59,267 nt of DNA from Meiothermus sp. (GTDB lineage: Bacteria > Deinococcota > Deinococci > Deinococcales > Thermaceae): positions 1 to 59,267 of the forward strand of contig BPIL01000008.1 in the NCBI GenBank assembly GCA_026004095.1, in the 5' to 3' direction. The translations under genes and the position numbers were made by a program. Positions 29,891 through 38,149 of this stretch are shown here, one piece after another. Below the pieces are notes generated by a model that saw only the letters and a list, made by a program, of their open reading frames with translations, searched no databases and was not told the DNA's origin. The first letter of the stretch is position 1. Each line of letters starts with the position of its first letter.

Positions 29891-31726
29891 TCATTTGTCG
29901 GCCAGGTCGGGGCGGTAGAGATCGGCTTGCAAGCGCCAGAGCTCGGCGTAGGCACCCCCACGGGCCAGCAGGGTGGCGTGATCGCCCTCCTCCACCAGGC
30001 GCCCCCCGCTCAGCACCAGGATGCGGTCGGCCATCCGCACCGAGCCCAGGCGGTGGGTGATGAGGAGCACCGTCTTCCCCTGGGCCAGCTCGGCAAAGCG
30101 GGCGTAGAGGTGGGCCTCCTCCTTGGGATCCAGGGAGGCCGTGGGCTCGTCCAGAACCAGCAGCTCGGCCTGGCGGAAGAAGGCCCGCGAGAGCGCCACC
30201 CGCTGCCACTCCCCCAGGGAAAGTTCGGTGCCCCCAAAGGCCCTGGAGAGCAAAGCTTCCGGCCCCAGCCGGAGGAGCAGCCCCTCGGCCCCTCCGGCCC
30301 GGGCCGCCTCCTCCAAGCGCTTTAGGTCGTGGAGGTGCTTTAGGTCGGAAAGGGCGATGTTTTCCTCAAGGGTGAGGGCATAACGGCCAAAGTCCTGGAA
30401 GACCGCGGCCACCAGGCGGCGCCAGGCCGCAAGATCCAGCTCACGCAGATCCACCCCGTCCACCAGGATGCGCCCTTCGCCGGGATCGTAGAAGCGCAGG
30501 AGCAGCTTGACCAGGGTGGTCTTGCCCGCCCCGTTCTCCCCCACCAGGGCCAGGCGCTCCCCCCGGCGCAGGGTGAAGCTAACGTCCTGCAAGGCCCGCC
30601 TCCCGTCGGGGTAGGTGAAGCCCACCTGCTCAAAGCGGATCTCCTCAAAGGAGCGCACCTCCCGGGGCTTGGGGGGCTGTCGCAGGGTCGGCAGCAGGGC
30701 CAGGAACCGCTCCAGCCGCTCGAAGTACAGAAGGCTCTCGTAAAGCATCCCCCCGTCCTGCACCAGGCCAAACAGGTTCTGCTGCAGACTGCCCACCGAC
30801 TGGAGCACCAGCACCAGGTTGCCCAGGCCGCTGGCCCCCGAAAGGGCCTGCCGCAGGGCCAGGAAAAGAGCCGCAGCCGTCGCCAGGGCGCCCAGAAGCA
30901 CCAGGCCACTGGCCCCCAGAGCCTGGCGGCCCCGTGCGCGACGCACCGCGCGGTAAAGGGCCCAGAAGGCCTCGAGGTAGCGCCCCCGAAAAAAGGGCAG
31001 CAGGCCGAACAGGCGCACCTCCTTGGCCGTGTCGGCCTCGAGCAGGGCCTCGGCAAAGTAGCGCATCCGGCGGGCCTCGGGCGCGGTGAACAGCACCGCT
31101 TCCCACACCCCCTTCTGCAGCCGGAAGGTTAGGATGGCCTGGGGCAGGGTGGCCAGCAACAGCAACAGCGGGAAAAGGGGCGCCGCGCTCAGCAAAAGCA
31201 GCAACACCCCGGCCACGGTGATGCTCCCCCGGAAGGCGCTCCCCAGAAAGATGAGCAGGTTCAGCGGCTGGTAGGGGGCCTGATCCCGCAACACCTGCAG
31301 CTCATCGTGAAAGCTGGGGTTCTCGAAAGGGGTCAGGTCGGGCAGGCCGCCCACTTTATCCATCAGCAGAAGGTGCACCCGGGCCGTGAGCCGCTCGTTC
31401 ACCGCCCCCTGCAGATAGGCCACCCAGGGGGCCAGCAGGAAGTCCAGGGCGAAGGCCAGGGCCAGCCCCAGCAGTGGCCACCAGAGCCAGGGGCTCCACA
31501 CCCCCTCCCCCAGACCGGCCACCAGGCCGTCCACCAGGGCGCGGGTAAAGCCCAGAACCCCCACCGGCACCAGCCCCCCCAGGGCCAGCAGCAGGAGGAG
31601 CAGGGTGGCCTCGAGGGGGGCCGCCTGGATCACCTGGCGCAAAGCCAGCCCAACCAGGCGCCATCGAAAAGTTCTCCTATTTAGCCGCAACCACCTCAAC
31701 CCCACGCAGCCTACTATAACCCGCAA
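29891..31726 (-). CDS. ABC exporter, fused membrane and ATPase domains (second of pair)
   Basis: Up to 611 residues; the start is uncertain because the open frame begins at a TTG and AGGAG lies near 31674. An N-terminal membrane domain of about six helices is followed by an ATPase with Walker A GENGAGKTT, a signature written LSLGEWQR instead of the usual LSGGQ, Walker B LLVLDEPTASLDP and the switch His in LLITHRL. Downstream of the similar gene at 31804, so the two may form a heterodimer. Confidence 0.85.
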   Translation of the reverse strand: MRVIVGCVGLRWLRLNRRTFRWRLVGLALRQVIQAAPLEATLLLLLLALGGLVPVGVLGFTRALVDGLVAGLGEGVWSPWLWWPLLGLALAFALDFLLAPWVAYLQGAVNERLTARVHLLLMDKVGGLPDLTPFENPSFHDELQVLRDQAPYQPLNLLIFLGSAFRGSITVAGVLLLLLSAAPLFPLLLLLATLPQAILTFRLQKGVWEAVLFTAPEARRMRYFAEALLEADTAKEVRLFGLLPFFRGRYLEAFWALYRAVRRARGRQALGASGLVLLGALATAAALFLALRQALSGASGLGNLVLVLQSVGSLQQNLFGLVQDGGMLYESLLYFERLERFLALLPTLRQPPKPREVRSFEEIRFEQVGFTYPDGRRALQDVSFTLRRGERLALVGENGAGKTTLVKLLLRFYDPGEGRILVDGVDLRELDLAAWRRLVAAVFQDFGRYALTLEENIALSDLKHLHDLKRLEEAARAGGAEGLLLRLGPEALLSRAFGGTELSLGEWQRVALSRAFFRQAELLVLDEPTASLDPKEEAHLYARFAELAQGKTVLLITHRLGSVRMADRILVLSGGRLVEEGDHATLLARGGAYAELWRLQADLYRPDLADK

Positions 31727-31926
31727 GTCGTCGCAGCCGGAGGGGATTTCTGTTCAGTCATACTCAATCCGGCAGGCTCGCAAACCGCAAGCATCCTCCA
31801 TACCTACGGCCTGTTTACCTCCGCGCCATAGGTCGCGGCCTGCGTAGTAAATAGTTCGTAGTAGTGCCCCCGTTTCTGTATTAGCTCGTGGTGCGAACCG
31901 TCCTCCACAATCTGGCCGCCCTCGAG
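31719..31926 (-). repeat. repeat source: 3' end and flank of the ABC exporter (copy C)
   Basis: The complete version of the sequence found with deletions at 24757-24912. It includes about 120 bp of coding end and the 77-bp gap between the two exporter genes. Confidence 0.7.
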
Positions 31927-33606
31927 CACCAAAATGCGGTCGGCCATGCGAACAGTATTGAGCCGGTGGGTGATGAGCAGGCTGGTCTTCCCACGGGTCA
32001 GCTCACGGTAGGCCTGGAAGAGCTCGGCCTCGGCCTTAGCGTCCAGGGCAGCGGTGGGCTCGTCCAGGATCAAGACCGGGGCGTCGCGGTAGAGGGCCCG
32101 AGCCAGCGCCATTCGCTGCCACTGCCCGCCGGAAAGCGCCTGCCCTTGTTCGTCGAACTGCCGCCCCAGCATGGTCTCCCAGCCCAGGGGCAGGCTTTTT
32201 ATGACCTCATCGGCCCTGGCCTGCCGGGCCGCCTCCTCGAGCCTACCCAGGTCGGGCGGCGCCGAAACTTTAGCCACCTGGATGTTTTCTCGGGCGGTGA
32301 GATGGTAGCGCACGAAGTCTTGCAGGATCACCCCAAAAATAGCCCGGTAGTCCTCGAGCGGAAACTCACGGATGTCCACCCCGTTGAGCAGGATGCGGCC
32401 CCGTTCCGGCTCGTAAAGCCGGGTCAGCAGCTTCACGATGGTGGTTTTACCAGCCCCGTTCACCCCCACAAGGGCCGTGGCCTCCCCGGCCCGCAGCTCA
32501 AACGACAGGTTCTGGAAGACTGGACGTGGGGCGCCGGTGTAGGTAAAGGCCACATGCTCGAAAGTAAATCCGTACCCTTCGAAGCTTGGCAAGGGCCGAG
32601 GCGCGGACAGTGTGGCGATCTTCGGTCTGAAGTTGAAGAAGCGCTCGAGGTCACCAAAAAATAGCGAGTTCTCCAACAGCTCCCCCAGGTTAGCCAGCGC
32701 TTGAGAAAGGTTCTGCCGCACCACCACCAGCGCCGTAGCCAGCATCGTAAAGTCGCCCAGGGTGATGCGCCCGGTGACCGCCTGGTAAGCCACAAAGGCC
32801 AGGGCCAGGTACTGCGCCCCGGCCGATACCACTGCCGCCATTACAAACCCCTTGCCAGTGGCCCAAGCCGCCTGTAACCGCCGCTCAATGACCCGCTGGG
32901 CATAGGCCTGGCGCTGGGCCAGCAGCCAGGGCGCCAGGTCGAACAGCCGCAGCTCCTTGGCCGCACCATCGGACATCAGGAGGCCATCGAAGTAGGCGGC
33001 CCGTCGGCCATCTGCCGTGGTCATATCGTAGGAGGCAAAGGTGATGTGGCCGGAGTCCCGAGCCACCAGCAGGGCGGGGATGAGCGCAACCAGGAGGGCT
33101 ACCACTAGCAAGGGCTGAAAAGCCAGGATTACCAACACAAAGCCCGCCACCGAGATGGTCTGTTGCAGGGCCGTCACCAGGTTCAAGGCCATCATCATGG
33201 GCCGAAAGCCCAGCTCACGGTTGGCTTTGGTCAGGGCATCGTAGTTTTGGGGCACCTCGAAAAAGTCTAAATCGAGCTGGCTGGCGTGCTGGCCAACCCT
33301 AATGCTGAGCATCTGCCACAGGCGCTCACGCAGAACGGTTTGGAAAACCCTGCTCAGATGAAAGGCCACCGCAAGGATCGCTGCCAAAAGTCCCTCGGCC
33401 CCCACCAGCACCCAAAGCCGGGCTGTGGCCTCGGAGCCGCTGGCCAGATGATCCACGATCAGCTTGCCCAGTAAGCCCATAGCTGGCGGCAGCAGGCCTT
33501 GCAAAACGGTTAGAGCGAAAACCACGTACAAATAGCCAGCCCCGGCCTCCCGCAGGAGCCGCAGGGCTTTGGGCACCACCCGCAAAGCGGCGACTCCTTT
33601 CTGCAT
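31804..33606 (-). CDS. ABC exporter, fused membrane and ATPase domains (first of pair)
   Basis: 600 residues. Membrane domain residues 1-320; ATPase from about 350 with Walker A GVNGAGKTT, signature ALSGGQWQRMALARAL, Walker B PVLILDEPTAALD and LLITHRLNTV. This signature is canonical, unlike its partner's. Type IV (lipid/drug/peptide) exporter architecture. It lies directly downstream, on the same strand, of the RiPP operon hairpin and could export its product, but has no peptidase domain and no proven link. Confidence 0.88.
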   Translation of the reverse strand: MQKGVAALRVVPKALRLLREAGAGYLYVVFALTVLQGLLPPAMGLLGKLIVDHLASGSEATARLWVLVGAEGLLAAILAVAFHLSRVFQTVLRERLWQMLSIRVGQHASQLDLDFFEVPQNYDALTKANRELGFRPMMMALNLVTALQQTISVAGFVLVILAFQPLLVVALLVALIPALLVARDSGHITFASYDMTTADGRRAAYFDGLLMSDGAAKELRLFDLAPWLLAQRQAYAQRVIERRLQAAWATGKGFVMAAVVSAGAQYLALAFVAYQAVTGRITLGDFTMLATALVVVRQNLSQALANLGELLENSLFFGDLERFFNFRPKIATLSAPRPLPSFEGYGFTFEHVAFTYTGAPRPVFQNLSFELRAGEATALVGVNGAGKTTIVKLLTRLYEPERGRILLNGVDIREFPLEDYRAIFGVILQDFVRYHLTARENIQVAKVSAPPDLGRLEEAARQARADEVIKSLPLGWETMLGRQFDEQGQALSGGQWQRMALARALYRDAPVLILDEPTAALDAKAEAELFQAYRELTRGKTSLLITHRLNTVRMADRILVLEGGQIVEDGSHHELIQKRGHYYELFTTQAATYGAEVNRP

Positions 33607-33705
33607 AGGTACCCCTGTACTTAGTCGGCTGGCTGTTTGACTTTTCTCCAGGTATAAGAGCCCGGCTGCAAAGGGCCCAAAAATGTATTCCTTACAGATC
33701 AGTTT

Positions 33706-33749
33706 GATTGAGATAGGCGACCTTGAATAAAAAATCGCCTATCTCAATC
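33706..33749 (-). terminator. 15-bp perfect hairpin after the RiPP precursor gene
   Basis: GATTGAGATAGGCGA and TCGCCTATCTCAATC are perfect 15-bp arms around a 14-nt loop, 30 bp after the precursor stop. There is no U tract after the stem, so it may stabilise the mRNA end or be an operator as well as a terminator. Confidence 0.6.
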
Positions 33750-33778
33750 CCATTCACCTCCTGACAGATTTCCGGTGT

Positions 33779-33910
33779 CTATGTAATTTTACCGCTACCG
33801 GAACCTGCCCCAGCCCCACCGCTGCAGCTACAACTACAGCCAAGCTCAGCGCCCCATTCAAGCTCTTCAACCGATGGGGTTTCGTAAACTTCGGACACGC
33901 GGGTCTCCAT
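33779..33910 (-). CDS. RiPP precursor peptide, 43 aa
   Basis: A short gene, 27 bp after the permease gene, with AAAGGAGGTG spaced for ATG 33910. Residues 1-24 are an acidic leader starting METRVSEVYETPSVEELEWG; the Y-x2-P-x-V pattern resembles leaders bound by PqqD-like recognition domains. The core from residue 25 is CSCSCSGGAGAGSGSG plus KIT. Three Cys alternate with Ser, then Gly alternates with Ala and Ser, unlike any household protein. Together with a radical SAM/SPASM maturase, a PqqD protein, a peptidase and a transporter in the same operon, this marks it as the substrate of the pathway. No known RiPP class matches it for certain. Confidence 0.85.
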   Translation of the reverse strand: METRVSEVYETPSVEELEWGAELGCSCSCSGGAGAGSGSGKIT

Positions 33911-33937
33911 GGGTTACACCTCCTTTCCCGTTCAGAT

Positions 33938-34690
33938 TTAGATCTGCGAAACCGCCTTCTTGTTGAGCAGATAGGCGGCTGCGATCCCAAACAGAATCCC
34001 AGAAATCAGAAGGTAGGTCACACTTAAGCTGGTGGCTTGATCGGTGCTTCCCAGTAGTGCTTCGCGGAGCAAACCAGCCGAATGACTCACTGGGTTAAGC
34101 CAGGCCAGCCACCGGACATATTCGGGCAGCGCGTTTAGCGGGTAGAAGATTCCGCTGATGTAGGTAAGCAAAAGGGAAAGGATATTTGATGTGATGAGGT
34201 AGGTGGACATACTGCTGGTCAAGGCGCCTAGCAATATGAAAAAGCCACTGATGCTGACTGCGGAGAGCGCAAGGATAAACACGCTGGAGAGAATAGAATA
34301 TAAGTTAATATCAATATTAAAGAAAAGACCTCCAGCTAGTAAAAAAACCACGCCCTGAAGCGTACCGAGGACGGTGGCCATGGTCAGCTTCGAGACCACG
34401 TACGCGCCACGCGTGCTTGGCAAAGAGAAGTACTCGCCCAGCGTGCGGGCAAACTTCTCGTTGAACGCACGCGTAGTCATACTAAGCGCGCTACCGATGA
34501 CCGAAAACGCTGCAATACCTGGCAGCAAAAACTGGCTGTAAGGCACATTTCCAACCCGATCCACCGTGGAGGACATCCCGAGTGAGAAGAAGAAAGCGAT
34601 GATAACGGGTGGGAGCAGGGTTAGCCATAAGTCGAGCCGGGAACGAATAAATACCAGCCACTCTCTGTAGATGAAAGCCCCTAAATTCAT
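33938..34690 (-). CDS. ABC-2 type permease of the RiPP operon
   Basis: 250 residues, six membrane helices, of the ABC-2 family (KFARTLGEYFSLPSTRGAYV amphipathic region; ISGIFYPLNALPEYVRWLAWLNP near the end, the ABC-2 signature). Its ATG overlaps the stop of the ATPase gene (ATGA). With that ATPase it should form an exporter or an immunity pump for the mature peptide. Lower GC than the flanking genes. Confidence 0.85.
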   Translation of the reverse strand: MNLGAFIYREWLVFIRSRLDLWLTLLPPVIIAFFFSLGMSSTVDRVGNVPYSQFLLPGIAAFSVIGSALSMTTRAFNEKFARTLGEYFSLPSTRGAYVVSKLTMATVLGTLQGVVFLLAGGLFFNIDINLYSILSSVFILALSAVSISGFFILLGALTSSMSTYLITSNILSLLLTYISGIFYPLNALPEYVRWLAWLNPVSHSAGLLREALLGSTDQATSLSVTYLLISGILFGIAAAYLLNKKAVSQI

Positions 34691-35613
34691 CTGTTGACAC
34701 CCTCCTTGGTTCGCACTAACTGAAGGTAAATCTCCTCGAGACTGGGCTTTGTATGATGCACCGATACGATAGCTGTACCCGCAGCAGTAAGCCTGGGGAG
34801 CACTTCTCGGTAAAAAAGCTCAGCAGAGCCTTTGTAAACGAGCCGATCAGCGTCGGCCCGCTCTAATTCAGGTGTGGAGGGTGGAGTTATAGAGCCTGGA
34901 GCAAGCGTAACTATGATTTTTTCGGCGCTGGAGACACCAACCAAGCTTTGTGTTGATTGGTCGAGTACCACCTTGCCTTCCTTTAGAATAATCACCCGTT
35001 GACAGTTACGCTCAATTTCCTCGAGATAGTGCGAAGTCCAGACCACAGTGGTACCAAGTTCAGAAACCATTTCACCAAACGCATGATAGAACTGTTGGCG
35101 ACCATCCACATCCAATGCCACCGTTGGCTCATCCAAAAACAGCAAACGCGGTCTGTGAAGCAGCGCTCGAATCAGTTGCAAGCGGCGGCGCTGTCCTCCC
35201 GATAGCGAAATTACTTCTTGTTTTAGATAAGCTGTAGAGCCAAACCGTTCACCCATCTCCTCCACCCGCCGACGCACCACCCTGGCAGTCAATCCCAAAA
35301 AACGTCCGTAGATGAAAAGGTTGTCCCATCCACTCAGGAATTCCTCGAAACCTGGGCTCTGGTGCATAACGCCGATCAAACGGCGTGCTTGGGATTGACG
35401 GAAGGTGTCCTGCCCAAATATCCGCACCGTTCCTTCAGCAGGTGGCATTAGGCCCACCATCAGCCGCACAAGCGTGGTTTTGCCAGCTCCGTTGGGCCCC
35501 AGCAAACCTACCCGCTGACCCAAGGGTATTTCAAAGGAAATGCCCTCGAGTACCTTTCCAACCTTGGGGTAACTAAAGCCAAGGTTTCTGCACACCACCG
35601 CCATCTCATGCAT
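34687..35613 (-). CDS. ABC transporter ATPase of the RiPP operon
   Basis: 308 residues. Walker A GPNGAGKTT, signature SLSGGQRRRLQLIRAL, Walker B LLFLDEPTVALD and switch His in VVWTSHYLEEIE. The C-terminal 80 residues are a regulatory extension as in NodI/CcmA-type ATPases. Partner of the permease that follows; it overlaps the peptidase gene by eight bp. Confidence 0.88.
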   Translation of the reverse strand: MHEMAVVCRNLGFSYPKVGKVLEGISFEIPLGQRVGLLGPNGAGKTTLVRLMVGLMPPAEGTVRIFGQDTFRQSQARRLIGVMHQSPGFEEFLSGWDNLFIYGRFLGLTARVVRRRVEEMGERFGSTAYLKQEVISLSGGQRRRLQLIRALLHRPRLLFLDEPTVALDVDGRQQFYHAFGEMVSELGTTVVWTSHYLEEIERNCQRVIILKEGKVVLDQSTQSLVGVSSAEKIIVTLAPGSITPPSTPELERADADRLVYKGSAELFYREVLPRLTAAGTAIVSVHHTKPSLEEIYLQLVRTKEGVNR

Positions 35614-36385
35614 AACTTCTACCTTTGCGCCCGAGTAGAGTTGCTGCTGTAATAAGGCCGTCCAAGTAGTTCAACAGATGTATTCTCTGCTCGGGGTTGG
35701 GGGACTCGCCTACGCCTATATGATCAAAAACAGATATGCGGGCAACGCCATGGAGGGAATTTACGGGGAGCCAGTTTCCACCATCGGGACCAAAGTTTGC
35801 ACAGCAGACAATATTGTAGATACCTTGTTCGATCGCATTCAGGAACTGAATTTCATCTAAAAGTCCTCTTGCTGAGAGGCCTATTGCATTGTGTGGACTA
35901 AAAGCCGGAAGGGAATCGGCTTCCAAAATCCGAATCGAAAAACTGCCAAACTTCCTTGTGCTCTCCCCCTCATTAGTCGAGATCGATGAACCTGCCGGTA
36001 GCCAAACCGTATACAATGGGGCAAGTCGGTCTTTCCTTGCGGAGACTCCTGTCGACAAAAGTAGCAATTCAGGTTCGTTTCTTCTGTAACGACGTGCAAC
36101 CAGCCCAATGTAATCCTTACTTGCCACAACGGGATCACAAAGAATGTTTGCGTCTCCTGCTGTAATTACAACCTCTGCACAGCGATAGCGAATCCTGTGA
36201 ATAATCAACCGCTCGTCATGCTCAAAAGCGATGATACACCCCGGCGCAAGCTCGTTGAATGGGTATCTAACGATTTCCACCACATCACCATCAAGAATCA
36301 CTGGGGCCATGCTGCAACCAAAAACCCTTATTTTGCAGCAACCTTTTTCGTTCAGGGTTCTTCTAACAAAGACGGTTGGTTTCAT
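35606..36385 (-). CDS. S24/S26-type peptidase with extra C-terminal domain
   Basis: 259 residues. The first 110 have the signal-peptidase fold: FGCSMAPVILDGDVVEI with the catalytic Ser, then LIIHRIRYR and ITAGDANILCDP. The His in IHR takes the place of Lys, as in SipW/ER-type enzymes. There is no membrane anchor, so it should be cytoplasmic, unlike true signal peptidases. Residues 120-259 form a second domain (SIRILEADSLPAFSPHNAIG, LLDEIQFLNAIEQGIY) that I do not recognise. Such peptidases occur in radical SAM RiPP operons; removal of the precursor leader is the likely job. ATGA overlap with the PqqD gene. Confidence 0.75.
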   Translation of the reverse strand: MKPTVFVRRTLNEKGCCKIRVFGCSMAPVILDGDVVEIVRYPFNELAPGCIIAFEHDERLIIHRIRYRCAEVVITAGDANILCDPVVASKDYIGLVARRYRRNEPELLLLSTGVSARKDRLAPLYTVWLPAGSSISTNEGESTRKFGSFSIRILEADSLPAFSPHNAIGLSARGLLDEIQFLNAIEQGIYNIVCCANFGPDGGNWLPVNSLHGVARISVFDHIGVGESPNPEQRIHLLNYLDGLITAATLLGRKGRSYA

Positions 36386-36681
36386 AAAACCACCCCAGCT
36401 TTGCTTTGCTCTACAAGACCTATCCGTATCATTTCGGCAATGAAATGCTCAGCATCTTGTTCTGCTATCTTTTCATCTAGCGAATACATGCGACATAACA
36501 ACGTCTTTATATCATTGAGGGATCGCCATTCCTCAAGAAACTCCCAAAGGCAAGTAGCTGAACGATTAAGGCCAAAGAACTTACCAGAATTGGGATCATA
36601 TACGACGGTTCTACCGTCGAGTAAATCTGTCGCTGCATCTTGAATTCGACGGTACAACGGGGTAATGGCCATGTTGACCAC
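36382..36681 (-). CDS. PqqD-like RiPP recognition protein
   Basis: 99 residues, PqqD family (RRE). Shows LLDGRTVVYDPNSGKFFGLN and SATCLWEFLEE, the typical strand and helix blocks, and a helical end. PqqD proteins bind the leader peptide and deliver it to the radical SAM enzyme. It starts seven bp after the maturase stop and overlaps the peptidase start. Confidence 0.85.
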   Translation of the reverse strand: MVNMAITPLYRRIQDAATDLLDGRTVVYDPNSGKFFGLNRSATCLWEFLEEWRSLNDIKTLLCRMYSLDEKIAEQDAEHFIAEMIRIGLVEQSKAGVVL

Positions 36682-36687
36682 CCAATC

Positions 36688-38115
36688 CTATGCAAGCGGC
36701 AACTCATTGTCATGCAAAGCACTTAGGTGCCGAGTGATCACGCTTAATGCTCGGTCGGGTAAAGCTGTTCCCAGCTCAGGCTGCCACACTTGACCCGTCC
36801 TGAGCGATATGGGAACTACGCTCTCTGCATCCGAAAGTGCGTTTGGATAACCTTCCGAACTCCATAGATTAGTAATCATTTGATGACGTAGTACCCAGCA
36901 AAACTCTGGGGAGTTTACCAAGGGGTCACCTGTATATCCCATGTGTATTCCACGGCATCCCCCACCACACAGCCTACGAATAATACATGAACGGCATCCT
37001 AAACGGTTTTCTACACTGAGATCCCGAGCTCTTTGCAAAGCCTCAGCCTGTAAAATTTCGTTGAGTGTTTGCCTCTTAACATTACCCGAGTACCAAAATT
37101 GAAGGGTCACGAGTTTACAAGGGAAAACGTCTCCGACAGAGTTAACGTAGATTTCTCCCGAACCCATACCGCAGTTCTTGCGTGGCTTAAATGAGCTTTT
37201 TGACGGGCTAGGCGCAACATGCTCCACGTGACGGGCGTTGTGCTCTCTAATCTGTTCAAACGTTTGTCTGTAAGTCTCCCAAGTATAGTCAATTTTCTTT
37301 TGAGAACCTCTACCTATAAAGCTCACATTAATCAGCCGCACGTGTTCTGCCTGTAAAGATTCTCTGATGAACTCAAGCAATTCTCCTACGTAAGCAACAT
37401 TGAGTTCACTAACAGTACAGTTCAGCGTCGGCACCACGCCCACATCGTTAAGTAATTGAATTCCCCGCACAATCTTTGTGAAGCTGCCAAATCCCCGATG
37501 GACATCATTGGCAGCGGGGCTGGCCCCGTCAAGGCTTGTGATTATGGCATCGAAATTGTCCCTTACAGAGCGAGCCGTTTGCGCACTCGTAATAAGGGTG
37601 GCATTTGTGATAATCTCGGTGGAAAGACCTCTTTCTTTCGCATACGCACCCAACTCAAAAATATCACGTCGAATCAGAGGTTCTCCACCTGTGAAGACGA
37701 AACGCCTTATGCCAACTTCAGCACACTGGTCAATGAGACGCTTGGCTTCTACAGTCGTGAGCTCATCTGGCAAAACTGTGTCCGCGCTCATATAGCAGTA
37801 GTCGCAACGAAGCGAGCACCCATGAGTGGTTTCCCAGTACAGTGCAGCGGGTACAGAGGGAACTTTATCGTTGATTGATGGTTGAAAATTCCCATAGTAT
37901 ATAACTCGGTGCACGATGAGAGAGTGAAGTACTTTTTCGGGAATGTGGCCCTGGAATCGACCCGCAGCAAGCTCTCGAAGGCTCTCCAACGCTTGATACG
38001 GTATTGTTGTATATGAACCTAACTCGGGGTTAAGTAATAGTGCTCGTTGAAGTGAGGGGGAGTAGAAGAACACCATTTCCTTTGGTATTCGAATAGCACT
38101 AAGTCTGATTGACAT
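36688..38115 (-). CDS. radical SAM/SPASM peptide maturase
   Basis: 475 residues. After about 90 N-terminal residues comes the radical SAM domain with GCSLRCDYCY (Cys 100, 104, 107) and FTGGEPLIRR. The C-terminal SPASM domain has the NCGMGSGEIYVN Cys, FPCKL, then the CX2CX5CX3C block GCRSCIIRRLCGGGC and a last Cys in EFCWVLR, enough for two auxiliary 4Fe-4S clusters. The closest functional groups are PqqE, AnSME and sactipeptide or ranthipeptide maturases; all modify peptides. First gene of the operon, behind an array of four GGTTACC-type repeats. Its codons are AT-richer than the chromosome around it. Confidence 0.92.
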   Translation of the reverse strand: MSIRLSAIRIPKEMVFFYSPSLQRALLLNPELGSYTTIPYQALESLRELAAGRFQGHIPEKVLHSLIVHRVIYYGNFQPSINDKVPSVPAALYWETTHGCSLRCDYCYMSADTVLPDELTTVEAKRLIDQCAEVGIRRFVFTGGEPLIRRDIFELGAYAKERGLSTEIITNATLITSAQTARSVRDNFDAIITSLDGASPAANDVHRGFGSFTKIVRGIQLLNDVGVVPTLNCTVSELNVAYVGELLEFIRESLQAEHVRLINVSFIGRGSQKKIDYTWETYRQTFEQIREHNARHVEHVAPSPSKSSFKPRKNCGMGSGEIYVNSVGDVFPCKLVTLQFWYSGNVKRQTLNEILQAEALQRARDLSVENRLGCRSCIIRRLCGGGCRGIHMGYTGDPLVNSPEFCWVLRHQMITNLWSSEGYPNALSDAESVVPISLRTGQVWQPELGTALPDRALSVITRHLSALHDNELPLA

Positions 38116-38149
38116 TTTCCTTACCTCGATAAAATTGTCTCACCCCCCA

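Noticed and set aside
33706..33749. Hairpin behind the precursor as transposon ends
   Set aside because: The arms are separated by only 14 bp and no transposase lies between or beside them.
33754..33990. 78-codon minus-strand ORF covering the precursor gene
   Set aside because: It is in a different frame from the Shine-Dalgarno-linked 43-codon gene, is rich in Arg/Ser with no motif, and runs through the permease end.
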